Below are positions 31,500-42,800 of a DNA stretch of 64,000 nt, in pieces (the first letter of the stretch is position 1; the number at the start of each line of letters is the position of its first letter). The notes beneath the pieces are model-generated. The model was not told the origin of the DNA and did no database searches. It saw only the letters and a program-made list of their open reading frames with translations. Source of the stretch: Siphlonurus alternatus (Eukaryota; Arthropoda; Insecta; Ephemeroptera; Siphlonuridae); NCBI GenBank assembly GCA_949825025.1, contig OX463781.1, positions 34,675,537-34,739,536 on the forward strand. Reading direction: 5' to 3'. The position numbers and the translations under genes were made by a program.

Positions 31500-31985
31500 C
31501 CAACATTCAGAATTTTAATTCTTCTATAAATCCTGCATTAAATTATTTTAATTTTTTGTTCTATGATACAACATGTCTGGCTGCAACTTTGCCAGCCATT
31601 GTTACTTTTAGATGTGAAGTTACATAATATATGATGCAAATATCTAATTGGCACTGTCATATTATGCATTGCAGCATGTGAACATTATTTACTAATTGTA
31701 TTATTTTATTCTGTCATTGTTTTCAAGTAATATCATAATTAGTCATCCATAAAATAAAACAGTAGTATATCAGCAGGATGAAGCTGGTGTCACATGCAGG
31801 CTCTACAGTTGATGTTTCATTTAATCACCAACAATAGTCAATTTTAAAGTTTATTTCATATTTGCGCTAATTTTTTAATCCATCTCTATTTATGACTCAG
31901 ATGTGTGGATTTTTACTAGCTAAAATGTTGTTTTGCTTTCAGGAAACCTCAGTCAGAAGCAGAGGATGACCCTCTGATTGAATGA
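18427..31985 (+). CDS. Mucolipin (TRPML) lysosomal cation channel
   Basis: Thirteen exons: 18427-18574, 22214-22422, 22485-22676, 22914-23064, 23959-24146, 24210-24306, 24661-24779, 25194-25343, 28788-28895, 29547-29669, 29737-29943, 30004-30146, 31943-31985. They join in phase to 1878 nt (625 aa). The cytosolic N-terminus ends with [17 protein letters not shown], a mucolipin signature. TM1 is at about 100-122. A large luminal domain carries several N-X-S/T sites and [10 protein letters not shown]2-TM6 lie between about 340 and 556. The pore filter NGDDMF is at 511-516 and is family-diagnostic. The C-terminus EDDPLIE fits an acidic dileucine lysosomal-sorting signal. Known role: PI(3,5)P2-gated Ca2+/Fe2+/Na+ release from endolysosomes. 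Human TRPML1 is 580 aa. Intron 8 holds a 2.3-kb hAT element and a foldback. Confidence 0.95.
18875..19314. mobile_element. Nested palindromes, 'TAGGCCTGTTCGTAAAC' element
   Basis: Outer inverted ends TAGGCCTGTTCGTAAACC (18875) and its complement ggtttacgaacaggccta (to 19314) enclose a second inverted repeat: aaggtgctttcacatattcg (about 18994) and atatgtgaaagcacctt (to about 19278). The inner repeat ends in a TTAA-like site and has arms rich in the gctacggagttccgtagc motif. This looks like one element inserted in the middle of another. Intron 1 of mucolipin. A short relative is at 11429-11549. Confidence 0.75.
19378..19712 (+). pseudogene. C-terminal fragment of an RNase H-type LINE
   Basis: After one frameshift near 19490 the plus strand reads [16 protein letters not shown], then [16 protein letters not shown], then [20 protein letters not shown], ending at a stop at 19710-19712. 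The LRxGH...CxCGxxEeTxEHLILxC pattern (here the first Cys is Ser) is the familiar end of ORF2 in I/R1/Jockey-type non-LTR elements. The fragment is distinct from the LINE at 7316 and lies in intron 1 of mucolipin. Confidence 0.75.
20050..21402 (+). mobile_element. Possible long terminal repeat or retroelement remnant
   Basis: The region has promoter-like features (TATA-like tctatatagcc near 20178 and ttatataacagtg near 20240), a late AATAAA (about 21338) and a run ending before ttggcaaccgtgttgg (about 21402), which could be a tRNA primer-binding site. That order (TG start, promoter, polyA signal, PBS) suggests a solo or 5' LTR. No matching second LTR and no gag/pol is present, so the call is tentative. 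An old LINE tail is embedded at 20958-21027. Confidence 0.3.
20958..21027 (+). pseudogene. LINE 3'-end remnant
   Basis: The stretch ctgtgagccatagtggtgta / gccacaactgccgc resembles cgcgagccaccgtggcgta / gccacatttgccgc at the end of the LINE at 7316-10010, so it is probably the tail of a related older insertion. Only tens of bases are recognisable. Confidence 0.5.
23106..23540. mobile_element. TTAA-flanked foldback, family B-like, copy 1
   Basis: Ends TTAAGGTAGAGATAA and ttatctctataccttaa are inverted, followed inward by acgccaaacagctgttcg and its complement. Total 435 bp, in intron 4 of mucolipin. The interior differs from the other family B copies and contains a short 18-bp tandem repeat (gtgccatagaagtggcaa, 23238-23283) and a T run. 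Related by its ends to 26197-26609 and 55392-55763. Confidence 0.75.
25990..26820. repeat. Large inverted repeat around a TTAA element
   Basis: Arms of about 200 bp outside the TTAA element mirror each other: acaaaattaggcgacaacca on the left and tggttgtcgcctaattttgt on the right, continuing to gtaatcctg|TTAA and TTAA|caggattac. The inner TTAA element therefore sits exactly at the centre of a pre-existing palindrome, or the whole 830 bp is one compound foldback. AT-rich, no coding frame. Confidence 0.8.
26197..26609. mobile_element. TTAA-flanked foldback, family B, copy 2
   Basis: TTAAGGTAGGGATAACACGG at the left and its complement ending ctaccttaa at the right bound 413 bp. The arms run through gatcagctgacc, gttctcctctacat and aataactcgaaaactagctc with few mismatches. 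The same arm sequences recur at 55392-55763 and 61922-62196. Confidence 0.85.
28064..28659. repeat. Foldback (about 600 bp palindrome)
   Basis: Left arm tttgcattacttccttatgg and right arm ccataaggaagtaatgcaaa, with matching inner sequence (gttgatagaaaaattttgtc, ggtgttttct, aactccgattt) around a centre near 28350. The ends carry no TTAA or clear target duplication, so the family is undetermined. Intron 8 of mucolipin. Confidence 0.8.
29080..29237. repeat. Short foldback in mucolipin intron 9
   Basis: Inverted arms of about 70 bp (ttgttgggaagggagatagt / actatctcccttcccaacaa; gctgggtcaatg in the inner part) with a small purine-rich loop. A transcript of this intron could form a long hairpin. 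No target duplication recognised. Confidence 0.75.
30147..30225 (+). other. Possible alternative mucolipin C-terminus by exon 12 read-through
   Basis: If the donor at 30147 is skipped, exon 12 stays open for 26 codons to a TAA at 30223-30225 and adds [10 protein letters not shown] then FKVPGCI, following CCNK. The resulting tail is Cys-rich but lacks the EDDPLI sorting motif supplied by exon 13. Whether it is used cannot be judged from sequence. Confidence 0.3.
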
Positions 31986-34900
31986 ACTTGCCCAACAAGT
32001 TCTCTCTTTCTCAACTGTCCAAATGGAATTCCACCTTAAGTTGTAAATATTAATTTTAATTATTCACAGCTAGTTTATATTTAGAGTTTGATGCACTTAA
32101 GTTCTACAGTATCTTGAAACCTTTAGCTATGTAAGCCTTTCCAGTTAATGGTATTAATTATTAAATGCAGTGGTTTCTGATACATCTAACAAAGAAAATA
32201 CAGCAGCTAAAAGATATGCAGAAGCAATAATGATATATTCATAAAACAGCACTTAAAGCCATCAATAGTGCTGAATTGTATAGTGTAATCATGATACACC
32301 GATGTACACCAGCGTGTGGTGTGAAATATTTTATTATTTTTTATTGTTAAAACAAAGAAATATAATTTAAGAAAACCCATTCAATATGTTGAGATTACAT
32401 TTAATTTAATAGCGCAGCAAAAAATTAATCTTAATGATCAACACTGTCAAAGATGCCAAAGGAATAATTGAATAATAAAATGTACTGTACTTTATGTGGC
32501 ATTGTGGGAGCTCTCTTTTCTTAGAATTATAGACTTCACTATAAAGTTAATATATTTTACCCTGTCATAAAAAATAGGTAAATAGGTGGGTGGGTGCCTT
32601 TGGGGTAAGCAATAAAATCATTTTGCAAGGAAGAAGTGCTCATAGAAAGTTCTGTAGCCTGTTAAATAGACTGCCTGATAATAATTAAGCTAGTTCTGGC
32701 CAACTGGCTACTGAACCTTCTTCAATCATTCCCTCCAGTTTGATTGTATGTCCTAAAATAGCTCCACCAAACTCGTCTTGTAAGAAAAACACAATAATAT
32801 AATATTAATGATACTCGACTGTTCTCAATTAATTCTGGTTGGTTTTCTTAAAAGTCAAGTGAGAAGTATTAACAGGACGCAGCACCTTTATCTTAGAGTT
32901 TTATCCTTAGTGAGTTACATCAAAAGTTGGCCCAGCTTTAGCTTAATACTTTCTTATTACCATGTTTAGAGCTCCACACGTTTTTTTTTTTTTTTTTATT
33001 CAATTTAAATTGGGGTAAAAAATCTGAAAAGGTGTGATTTAAGTTCTTTGTGAATATGCCCCAATCTGTTTTAAAATGTTCTACATTCAAATTTCTACTC
33101 TTAAATGCATATGATCTCAAGCAAAATATTTTTATCTTTTTAAGTAATAAATTTTAGCAAAACTAATACCATAAGAAACAAATTGTAAAAATAAAAATAC
33201 AATAATGAGTCAGTAGCTCTGAAAACTAGTAAAACTTATTGATTGAACTTATAATTAGGAATGAAATCAAAGACCTCCTTGTTTTATGGCCAGAAATTTG
33301 AGCAACATTTTCAGAGCTGCTCACCAGATCTAGGGATAATAGTTATGCAAAAGTAATACATAATAGTGGTAGTACTGTCCCTAGACTTCGTGAAGTTTAA
33401 ATTTTTTTGTGAAATTTCAGACCGTAAGGTTTCTGAAGAAGAAATACACATTGCAAAATAAGTTATAGTTGTAATTAATATCTAGCTAGATGACAGAAAA
33501 GTGTGACTACTGATGGGAGTGATGTATTAAAAAGAAGATTTTATGACGGGATTCGCACTGTTTTTTATAAGAACTTTTGCACATAAATGTATAGCACTAT
33601 TAATTTGAAAATCTGAGTCAATTTTGGTAGCCAAACTGTTTAAAGTTGTACTGAAAATGACATCAACTCCTAATCAGTAATCACTGTCTGCAAACAAATT
33701 GTTCACAAACATGTTGAGACTGAATTTTGACAGTCATTTGCACAAAATAACAAAATATTAATTAACATGCAAAGTTGCTTTAATCAAGAATAGTTAATTC
33801 ATTTATTTATGAAAAGTCTAATGTTTGTGCAAATGTCTGCATCTATATTGGCCCAAGCACATACAGTTGTATATTAATTATTAATATGTATTATAATATT
33901 GATGTGTATGACTTGTCTGGCTAGTTGTCGATGATATATCATAATGTTTAATTGTCTCACAGATATAATCAATTTAAATGTTAGAAAATTGTTGTACATT
34001 TAAAAGAACTGTCAAAAATAAAGTAGTCAAACTTATTATGTTTACACAGTATACAAACAATAAAAAAAAGGTGGAGCACATACAAAAAATTAGAACTAGA
34101 ATGATGATTTTTTTTTATACATTTTGCTGAGAAACTTAAATTTAAAAACTTATCCTATTAATTTAGTTTAAAATTAACAATTATAAGGATTGAACTAATT
34201 TTTATTATTACCAGGCTAAAAAACTATAACGAAAGAGGAATAATTATAACTGCGTATAATAATAATAATATTAAAATGTTTCAAATATATTATTATTAAC
34301 GCGAGAAAAAAAATGTCAACAAAAAATGTGTATTGAAATCCATAAATTTTAAAAAATACTCCAATGGAACTTTGAATGGTGCGTACATCACAATATAAGG
34401 AGGCGCTTCAGATCTTCAAATATATTCCAGAATGATAACACTCCCATCAGTAAACATATCTTCATGTGTATAAATTATGACCTTTTTTTTCCTACACATT
34501 TTTTGTTATATATAGTCTCTCGCCCATAAATAAGTAATTTACAAAAGCTTTATAAACCTTGCCAAATCGATATAATGTAATTAATATGTATTTTTAATGA
34601 TTTTTTATTTAAGAAATTGAATTTAATTCCAATTAAATATATTTCATTTTATTGTCAAGAGAGCATTTTTATGTACTCTTACATTAATTGTTTTGCTACA
34701 GAGGTTGTGAGTTACATTTTGCCTGCAGGATTGCAATGATGGGCAGCTCTTATATAAATGTATTTTAGTCTTTTATATCTTTATTATTTAATGATTCAAA
34801 CAAAAATTACTATGTTCAATAAAAGAAATGTATAATAAATATAATAATTGTATATATATTTGTTTATTTATTTGCTTTTCATCCATTTCAAATTTCACAA

Positions 34901-35095
34901 GTTGGTTCATTTTAACAAATTGTCTGGTGGTGGCAAACGCATTAAAATAGCAGAAAATAATATTAACTAAATTGGTTCTCCACTTATTCCATTAATTTTG
35001 TCAAGGTCAAAGAGCTAAAGATCAAAGACAAAGTCCAAGCTATTCAATTTTGTCACGCTATATAGTTGTTGGAGTACTATGTAACATCCAGAATA
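31986..35095. other. Mucolipin 3' UTR and intergenic DNA
   Basis: About 3.1 kb of AT-rich sequence between mucolipin and iduronate sulfatase. Many AATAAA motifs occur (for example 32474-32479), so the mucolipin cleavage site cannot be chosen. No ORF, RNA gene or clear repeat boundary was seen. Confidence 0.5.
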
Positions 35096-36447
35096 ATGCA
35101 GAACACTAAGATGAACATTTTTGTAAATATTTTTATGTTTGTGACTTTATTTTCAGTGTGTGAGTTAAAGAAAAATGTGCTATTGATCATTGTGGATGAT
35201 TTAAGACCAGCATTGGGTTCCTACAAAGATAAGAATGCTTTTACACCCAACATTGATTTATTGGCCAAACAAAGTGTGCAGTTCAACTATGCTTATGCAC
35301 AGGTAAAGTTAAATTAAAATATGAATTTAAAATATATCATATTTTGATTGCCTATAGCTGTTGGATGAGTGCTTTAATGCAAGTGCATGCAATTATTTAA
35401 AGAACTATATAAAAAAAATATAAATATACAATGCTCTTTTGTAGCTTTTTTTAAGGGCATCACTACGGTCATATACAGCATGGTAATTTTAAGGTACATA
35501 TATGCAGCAATATAAAATATTTTTGTTTTATTGCTGTATGGAATTTTCATGGAAAAATGAAAAATCAATAGCCAGTTAAGTAAAACCAGCTCATCATCAG
35601 GATACTATTGAACTGATTGCTTAACTTTCTGCATTGATTTTTTCCATGCAAAATAGATTTGATTAATTTGAATCATTTGATCCACCCATGATGACACTGC
35701 ATGATGTATATATTAATTATGACCGTTTACTAAAGCTTCCTTAATTAATAATAAGTATTATTATATTAGACCAACTTCTGACATTGATGAAAATGTACTG
35801 AACGCTCAGAAACAGTTTGCTGTTTGTCCCACTGCAATTGTTTCCACATACCTCACAACACTAAATAAGGTGCAATGACTCCCGTACCAGCAAGCGCTGT
35901 GTGCACCGAGCAGGAACTCCCTTCTGACGAGCCGGCGACCAGACTCCCTCTACTTCTATGACTTCTACAGCTACTGGAGGCTGAGTGCAGGCAACTTTAC
36001 CACCCTGCCACAGCATTTCAAGGAAAATGGCTATGTAACAGCATCATTCGGAAAGGTTTTCCATCCAGGTAATTAAACTTAAGTTCCAAAACTTAATTAA
36101 ACATTTATAACATTTTCCCATATCCATATTAAGATATATATATGTAGTTGTGGCCGGGGAATGAATTAAGTTTTTTAATTAATAATAATAAAGACTATAA
36201 TGCTGAAAATACGAGCTTTTTGTTTTGCGCCTAAACAGAAATCGCAACTCCAAAGTCACAACTTTTAACCCTGGCAGAGCCAGGGTATGTAAGTGGAGGG
36301 GGTTTGGCGCAGTGACGTCACGGCCAATCAGAGAGGGCGTTACTGGTTTTGCGACTTTTAGAAAAAGCTCGTATTTTAGGTTTAAGATCTTCAAGTTTTT
36401 GTGTGGAGATTCTAAATTACAATTGTCATGTTATTTCATTATAATTT

Positions 36448-36478
<31 letters not shown>

Positions 36479-38974
36479 AAATCATCCCCTAGCTTATTAG
36501 ACAGACATTTCAGTTTTTCATTGAAGTTCCTATATACACCAATCTGTTATTAAATTTGTCCTTGACTTCATCAGGTGCTTCGTCCAACTGGACTGACGAC
36601 AGTCCATACAGCTGGTCTGTGCCTCCGTTCCACCCTTCAACCGAGCAGTTCAAGAACAGTCATGTCTGCATGGACTCAGAAGGAGAGGCACGCAGAAATC
36701 TTGTCTGCCCGGTGGAACCAAATTTACAGCCTGGAGGAACACTTCCAGACATGGAAACACTCGAAGCAACTCAAAATTTCTTGAAAAAGTCTTCAGAGGA
36801 TAAACATAAGTCATTTTTTATTGCTGTAGGTTTTCATAAACCTCATATTCCACTGAAATATCCACGCAAGTTTTTAGGTATTTTTTTTTTACAGCTCTTT
36901 GTATATATAATTATATAATTGTAGCTAGATTTTGTTTTAATTTACTTTACTCAAAACAGAAAATACAATTAACTAATTAAGGATAATAAACATATAGTAT
37001 ATACTATTCAAAATATTACCAGAAAAAATGTCATTAACTGTCCACGTGTCCACTATTATTATATTTAATAATGATGAATCTAAAATATTTTTACATCTGA
37101 AAGTAATTAAAGGACAATTAAACATAAAAAAAATCATAGCACTGACTCTGACTTGAGTTCTTACCTCTCTCTAAATTATTTTGCTACAGAGCACCACCCC
37201 CTGGCAGGGGTGAGTCGTCCTGATCCCAAGGAACGTCCCTCGTCCCTGCCTGCGGTGGCGTGGAACCCTTGGACAGATCTGAGACAGCGAGAAGATGTCG
37301 CAGGCCTCAATTTGACCTTCCCCTACCAACCAATCCCAGGTCACGTATTGCCAAGAAAATGTTTCCACCGAGCAAAAGTTTTTCAGTCTTTACAGGCTGT
37401 GAACATTTTTTTTGTTTTTGTTTTGCAAATTCATTTAAATATAATTTTAATACTGTATATATTATCTACATTGTTTCAATTTTTATGTTTTGAGTGGAAT
37501 TCACAAATGGAGTTATCCAGTTTTCTCATTGTAACTATATAGTTTTAGTATCAAAGAGTCTTCCTTCCTGAATCGCACTCCTTATAATATACATAATTAA
37601 ATAATCATTGAAAGATGCATTGAATTCTAAACAAACCTAATTATAATATACTTATTTATTAATTTATTATTTATATTTATTCACATTAAATATTAGTTGA
37701 TACATTGTGACTACATACTATACTTTTAACTTAACAATATAGTTCTTTTAATTTGACATGTTAGTTAATTATATAAATTCTGACCATCTGACTCTCAACT
37801 TAAAAATAATCCAGATAAATTTTTGGGATACAATTTAGAAGACAATCAGTAATTTCTGACAACAGTTTCAAATTTTAAATTGGGATATCCCAAAACCTGA
37901 AATCTCACTCAAGCTTCTAGCTGGGACATGTTTAATTGGCAATATTTTCAACTTTGACTGAATGTCAAAGAATTTTGTGCAAGTTCTTCAAGTAACATGT
38001 TGATTTTTTGTTTTTTACAGATGAATTTACTCAAGTTATAAGGCAGAGTTATTATGCTGCTGTGTCATATATTGATCACTTAGTTGGACAACTCATAAAA
38101 ACGATGGAAAGAGAAAAGATAATAAATAATACAATTATATTACTTACTGGAGACCATGGTAAGTTCTGCAAAAATTAAACAATTAATTTATTGGTACTCT
38201 GCTAGTTGATTAAATTTAATATATCTTATTTGTGCAGTTAATTTAGAAAAATTTGTAAATACAGTATAATAATAAAACTGTAAATTTCCAGGGTGGTCGC
38301 TAGGAGAACACCAAGAATGGGCCAAGTACAGTAACTTTGATGTGGCTGTGCAAGTGCCATTAATTATTTATGATCCTGATTTGACACCTTTAAAAGTAAG
38401 GAGATTAAGAAACATAAACAAAGTGAGAGAGCGGGAAAACAAGAACCTTGTAAGTAACAATTTGGTGGAACTTGTTGATATATTTCCTACATTATGTGAA
38501 CTTGCAAATATCTCAGTTCCCCCTCTTTGTGGCTCAATTCCATCGCACTTAAAACTTTGCACTGAGGGAGAAAGTCTCGTACCATTAATGCTAGATAACC
38601 AACAGACTAAAGGAAAAAGTGGGGCTTTCAGTCAGTATCCCCGACCTAGTTCTGTCCCAACACAAAACAGTGATAAACCAAGACTCGTAGATATTAATAT
38701 AATGGGCTACTCACTGCGAACCAAGAGATATCGCTACACTGAATGGGTACATTTCCAAGACCTCACTCCAAAGTGGGACGAGTTAGTGGCAGCGGAGATG
38801 TATGATCACCACATTGATCCAATCGAGTCACTGAATCTTGCTGGAAGATCTGGACTTGAGAATATTCAGGAGTACCTCCGTAAACAGTTAAGAGGCGGGT
38901 GGAGGAACGCAAGGTCCAAGGATAATGTAGACACACTTACACGGTCCCAGTCTTCCATTAAAAGTAGTTTATAA
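35096..38974 (+). CDS. IDS: Iduronate 2-sulfatase (lysosomal)
   Basis: Six exons, 35096-35302, 35891-36068, 36575-36877, 37190-37339, 38021-38158 and 38292-38974, join in phase to 1659 nt (552 aa; human IDS is 550). The N-terminus holds a hydrophobic signal peptide (residues 6-22, [17 protein letters not shown]); ATG at 35111 is an alternative start. Active-site features: IIVDDLRP (metal Asp pair, 34-35), CAPSR with Cys73 converted to formylglycine in the family, [19 protein letters not shown] (324-325) and [20 protein letters not shown]-type (FSQYPRP) and [17 protein letters not shown] near the C-terminus are IDS-specific. Known role: removes 2-O-sulfate from iduronate in heparan and dermatan sulfate. 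All catalytic residues appear intact. Confidence 0.96.
36205..36378. repeat. Short MITE with AAAATACGAGCTTTTT ends
   Basis: Inverted ends gaaaatacgagctttttg and aaaaagctcgtattttagg enclose about 175 bp, in IDS intron 2. The interior is more GC-rich than the intron and holds a perfect gtgacgtcac palindrome (36313-36322), a CRE-like site. The boundaries are approximate. Confidence 0.6.
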
Positions 38975-39806
38975 GTAATTTCATTTCTTTAATTTCTTAT
39001 AACAATTAATACAAAAAATGTTATTACCAATATTTTAGTTTCCTCCATTATACCACTATTGCAACAACTGTTTATCTCTATAGGATTTTGTATATGTAGT
39101 CAAAATAATTAAATGTTTTGTTACTTTAATCTTCTATAAAAATAATATTTAAATACATTACTCTGAAAGAAAGTCAATGACAAAAAAATTAATCAATATT
39201 CATACTAAAATAAATGTTGTAATAATAGATAAAAGATGTGCATTTTATTTAAAAATACTAGGAAATCAAGAACCTTATCTTAATATACTTGTTAGGATAG
39301 CCACAACATTACAAATATTATAGAAATCTTACAAAAATAATGCTGAAATTTTAGATGACGATAAGAGAGTTGATTATTTTTCAGCAAATAAAATATAATT
39401 GTTTTCGTCTTGCTCATATTTGATGATATTATTATTATTTTTTTAAAAATAAACTAATTACTATAGTTCTTATTTCAAATTCAGTTAGTGCCACCACTTT
39501 CATTCCAATCTGCACACAAATATCTTTCCTCATTTGTGTGTGTTCATATTATAGCTAATATATTCAACTGCAGAGCTTCTTTTCACAGTACTCTTCATTG
39601 GTTAGAGAAGTGTATGTGGATCCAGAAAGAGAGAAAATTTTTAATTCTTTTATTTTTTTGTTAGTGTTATTTTTATTTATGCAAAATTTAGAGGGAGCCT
39701 CCCCAGTCCCCTTTCTGAATCCATCAATACAAACATCAATACAAAATACATATAACTTCAGATTGAAATTTGTAGAAGAAAGAAAGATCTGTCACTCAAG
39801 TTTATT
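38975..39806. terminator. Convergent 3' region between IDS and multicopper oxidase
   Basis: 832 bp separate the two stop codons. AATAAA at 39209-39214 could serve IDS (plus), and TTTATT at 39672-39677 reads AATAAA for the multicopper oxidase (minus). No other gene is visible. Confidence 0.5.
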
Positions 39807-42800
39807 TTAATTACGAAATAGGAACGTTAAGAGTTCAGTCCTAGTTACCACAAGAATTAGGAGGGTCCACGTCAGTCCTGCTCTGCTGAGGGGGTGAGTG
39901 GCGGAGCTGTGGGCCTCCTGCTTGCCGGGCCACCACTGAGGCCACATGTGCTGCACCACAAGCACCTGCGGTGGGAGGGTGGGGGGCGACACGGCCGTCG
40001 AGTTGTGGAGTAAATGGTACTGCACATGTTCATTGGCCCCTCCAGGCGTCAGCAGCGACAGCTGAGGAAAGTAATAGAGTTAACCTTGGATCTGAATTAA
40101 GAAATATAGTGGGTTGAAAGGTAAATCTTATTCAAGCATTTTTTACCTATTTCCTTTGCTCTTTTTTCCTTTCCTTTTGACACAGAAAAGAAAAAAAAAA
40201 AAATGAAATTGAATTCAGTCAAATATTATAATTTTAGTTCTATAATATTTACCTTTCAATGCTTTATGTAATAGGAGGATAGAGGGGGTAGGTAATAATT
40301 TGTAATTAATCATTGAGAATTACGTAGCACCTTGAATTACCTGATTCTCTATTACATCATCAGATGAGGGTGGAAAGTCCAAGCTTGGCAGCCAATCTCC
40401 ACAAGTAGGAAAACCTTTAGGGGCTGCCTCGAACATCGACCAGTCTCCCACTTGAAGAATCAACCCCATGCCAACTTCCACGTGGAATCCAATGTGACAG
40501 TGGAACAACCACACTCCTGAAATAACAAATAAAAACTTGTTCTCACTGTTATATCAATATAATCATATAAACTTCGCAATTTAGTCTTATAATATAACAA
40601 GAATCTTCGAGACAAAAGCATTGCTGTACCATCTATTTGTAAAGACCATTAATTACCATCAAGAAAAAAATCAGAGTAGCTTTGAGAACGTACATTAGTA
40701 TAATAAACAAATGCAAATGAAATAGATCTGAAGCCGAATTACTACATAAAATATAATAACATTTTATTTATTATTTTTAATCTATAGAGTATATTCATGG
40801 AGGTCTGCTTCTTTATCTCTTATGGCTGAAAAAAGAAAGTGAAATCAAAGCTTATCACAAGCTCTGGCTCACCGGGATTTGATGCTCTCAGTCTGAGCAC
40901 GGTGAAGCCTCCGTCAGGCACTGTCACCGTGTCCTTGAGGGGTGCGTGCAGGGAGCGTCGGGGGGCAAGACCCTGCTCCAGCAGTCGTCGCACCTCCCCC
41001 ACTGTCGTGTACTCCCCCAGACGTTGCATGGCCGTCACATGGAAGTTGTGGCCGTGCAGGTGGAATGGATGGTTGGCATTGAATGCAACCCCTGTGACAT
41101 CAAATTTTCTTTTATATATGTCACACAAACATAAGTGTAAAAGTTATTTAATATTTTTATTTGAATGAAAAAAAAACATCAATGACAGTTAAAAAAAATT
41201 AGCTCAGTGAATTAAGAGGGGGCAACATTTTAAAATTGATAAAAAAAAAATCATAAAATTACTTTTTATTGCATATTTTATCATATTTATTTTAATTAAA
41301 ATAGAGCTAGCTTTTCAATATTGAATAACACTCATAGTTATTTGGACAGAATCTTATACCTTCATCAACTAAGACAAGCTCCACGACTGCTCCGATTTCG
41401 ACTCGGAGGCGATGCAGGCAGCGGCAGAACTCGTGTGAGCAATTACGTCCCTGGCTCACCAGCGAGGTCTCGTTGCACATGAGAGGGGCGAGAGCTGCCT
41501 CCCCCTGCGCGATCATGGGCGTGGCCGGCAACTGCAGCGAGATGTGTCCCAACTGCGGAGTCTGGAGTCGCTCCGTGTCCTTCACAACTGCACACAACAG
41601 GCAGGACGTGAGACTCTCCAAGTTGGGGGGTGGTATGATGGTTTAATTTAAAACCATCAACAAATAAAACTCAATGTAGGGAAATTAAAACATTAATACA
41701 GCTGGTGGAGTCCACTCCTTCCATACCCATTTCTTAGGGTTAAATCTTCCCCCAGAATGAAATGAGTTTTTTATGTAAAATTTATAATCAAGCTATTTGT
41801 CTCACAAAATTTTTAATTCAATGTACTTAAATAGAGAAATATATTTAACCATATTTGCATTTCTTTACACAAAAATGCAATTATAATTAATATTTTATTA
41901 CCTTGATTAAAGCCATATAGTCCAGGATGATGAAATAGAGGGTTGTCTTTTTTATAAAAATCATATCCAAGGTAAATGGTATGATCAGGCTTTGCTTTCA
42001 TTAAAGACAAATCTCCAGGTTTGAGAGATGATAACTCTGCTATTGACAAAGTGTTCTTGTCATGGTCATTGGTTCCCACATTAAGGGAGTTCAGTTGCTG
42101 TAACAAAAATAATTCAGAATACTCTTTTCTCACAGTATACACATCTAATATATTAATTGTCAAATTAACTAGTTCTCCAGATTATATTTAATTTTTACAA
42201 ACTTGTGCCAGTACCTACCTTGCCGCCACGAGCAGCCTCTGCATAGCCGAGAGTCCCGCTTGGTTCCTCCTCGCTGCTGCCCTCGTAGGCCAGCACTGCC
42301 ACCTGGTGTACTGAGTGGAAACGTTCATCACAGTCCATCAGACCTCGCAGCCGCAGCCAATAGCGTGACACTGCCTGGTTGGCCCGCAGCACAAAGTCAA
42401 ACCTCTCGCCAGCGTACGAGACCAGAGAGTCAACTGCAAAAAGTGGCAATGTATTTATATACAAGAAATTACTCAGGTTCAATTATTAAGCCAAATAATT
42501 TCTTCAAAATACATTGCTTAACAACAATTATTAGTTTATTACCAACATGTTACAAATGTAAACGTACCTTCAACAGGCTGAAGGTCAGCACCATCACTTG
42601 CAATGACCATAAGTGTGTGGTTGTCAACTGACAACTCAATGGGGCAGTTGAGGAACCCAGAGTTGATGATACGAAAACGATACTTCAAACCCTGAAAACA
42701 TTATAATATATTGTCATACATCTATTCTATATATTTAAGTTAGATATTGGAGAAATTTTTCCGAAAAATTCTTTGCAAAAAACTTTTTACAGAGTAAAAT

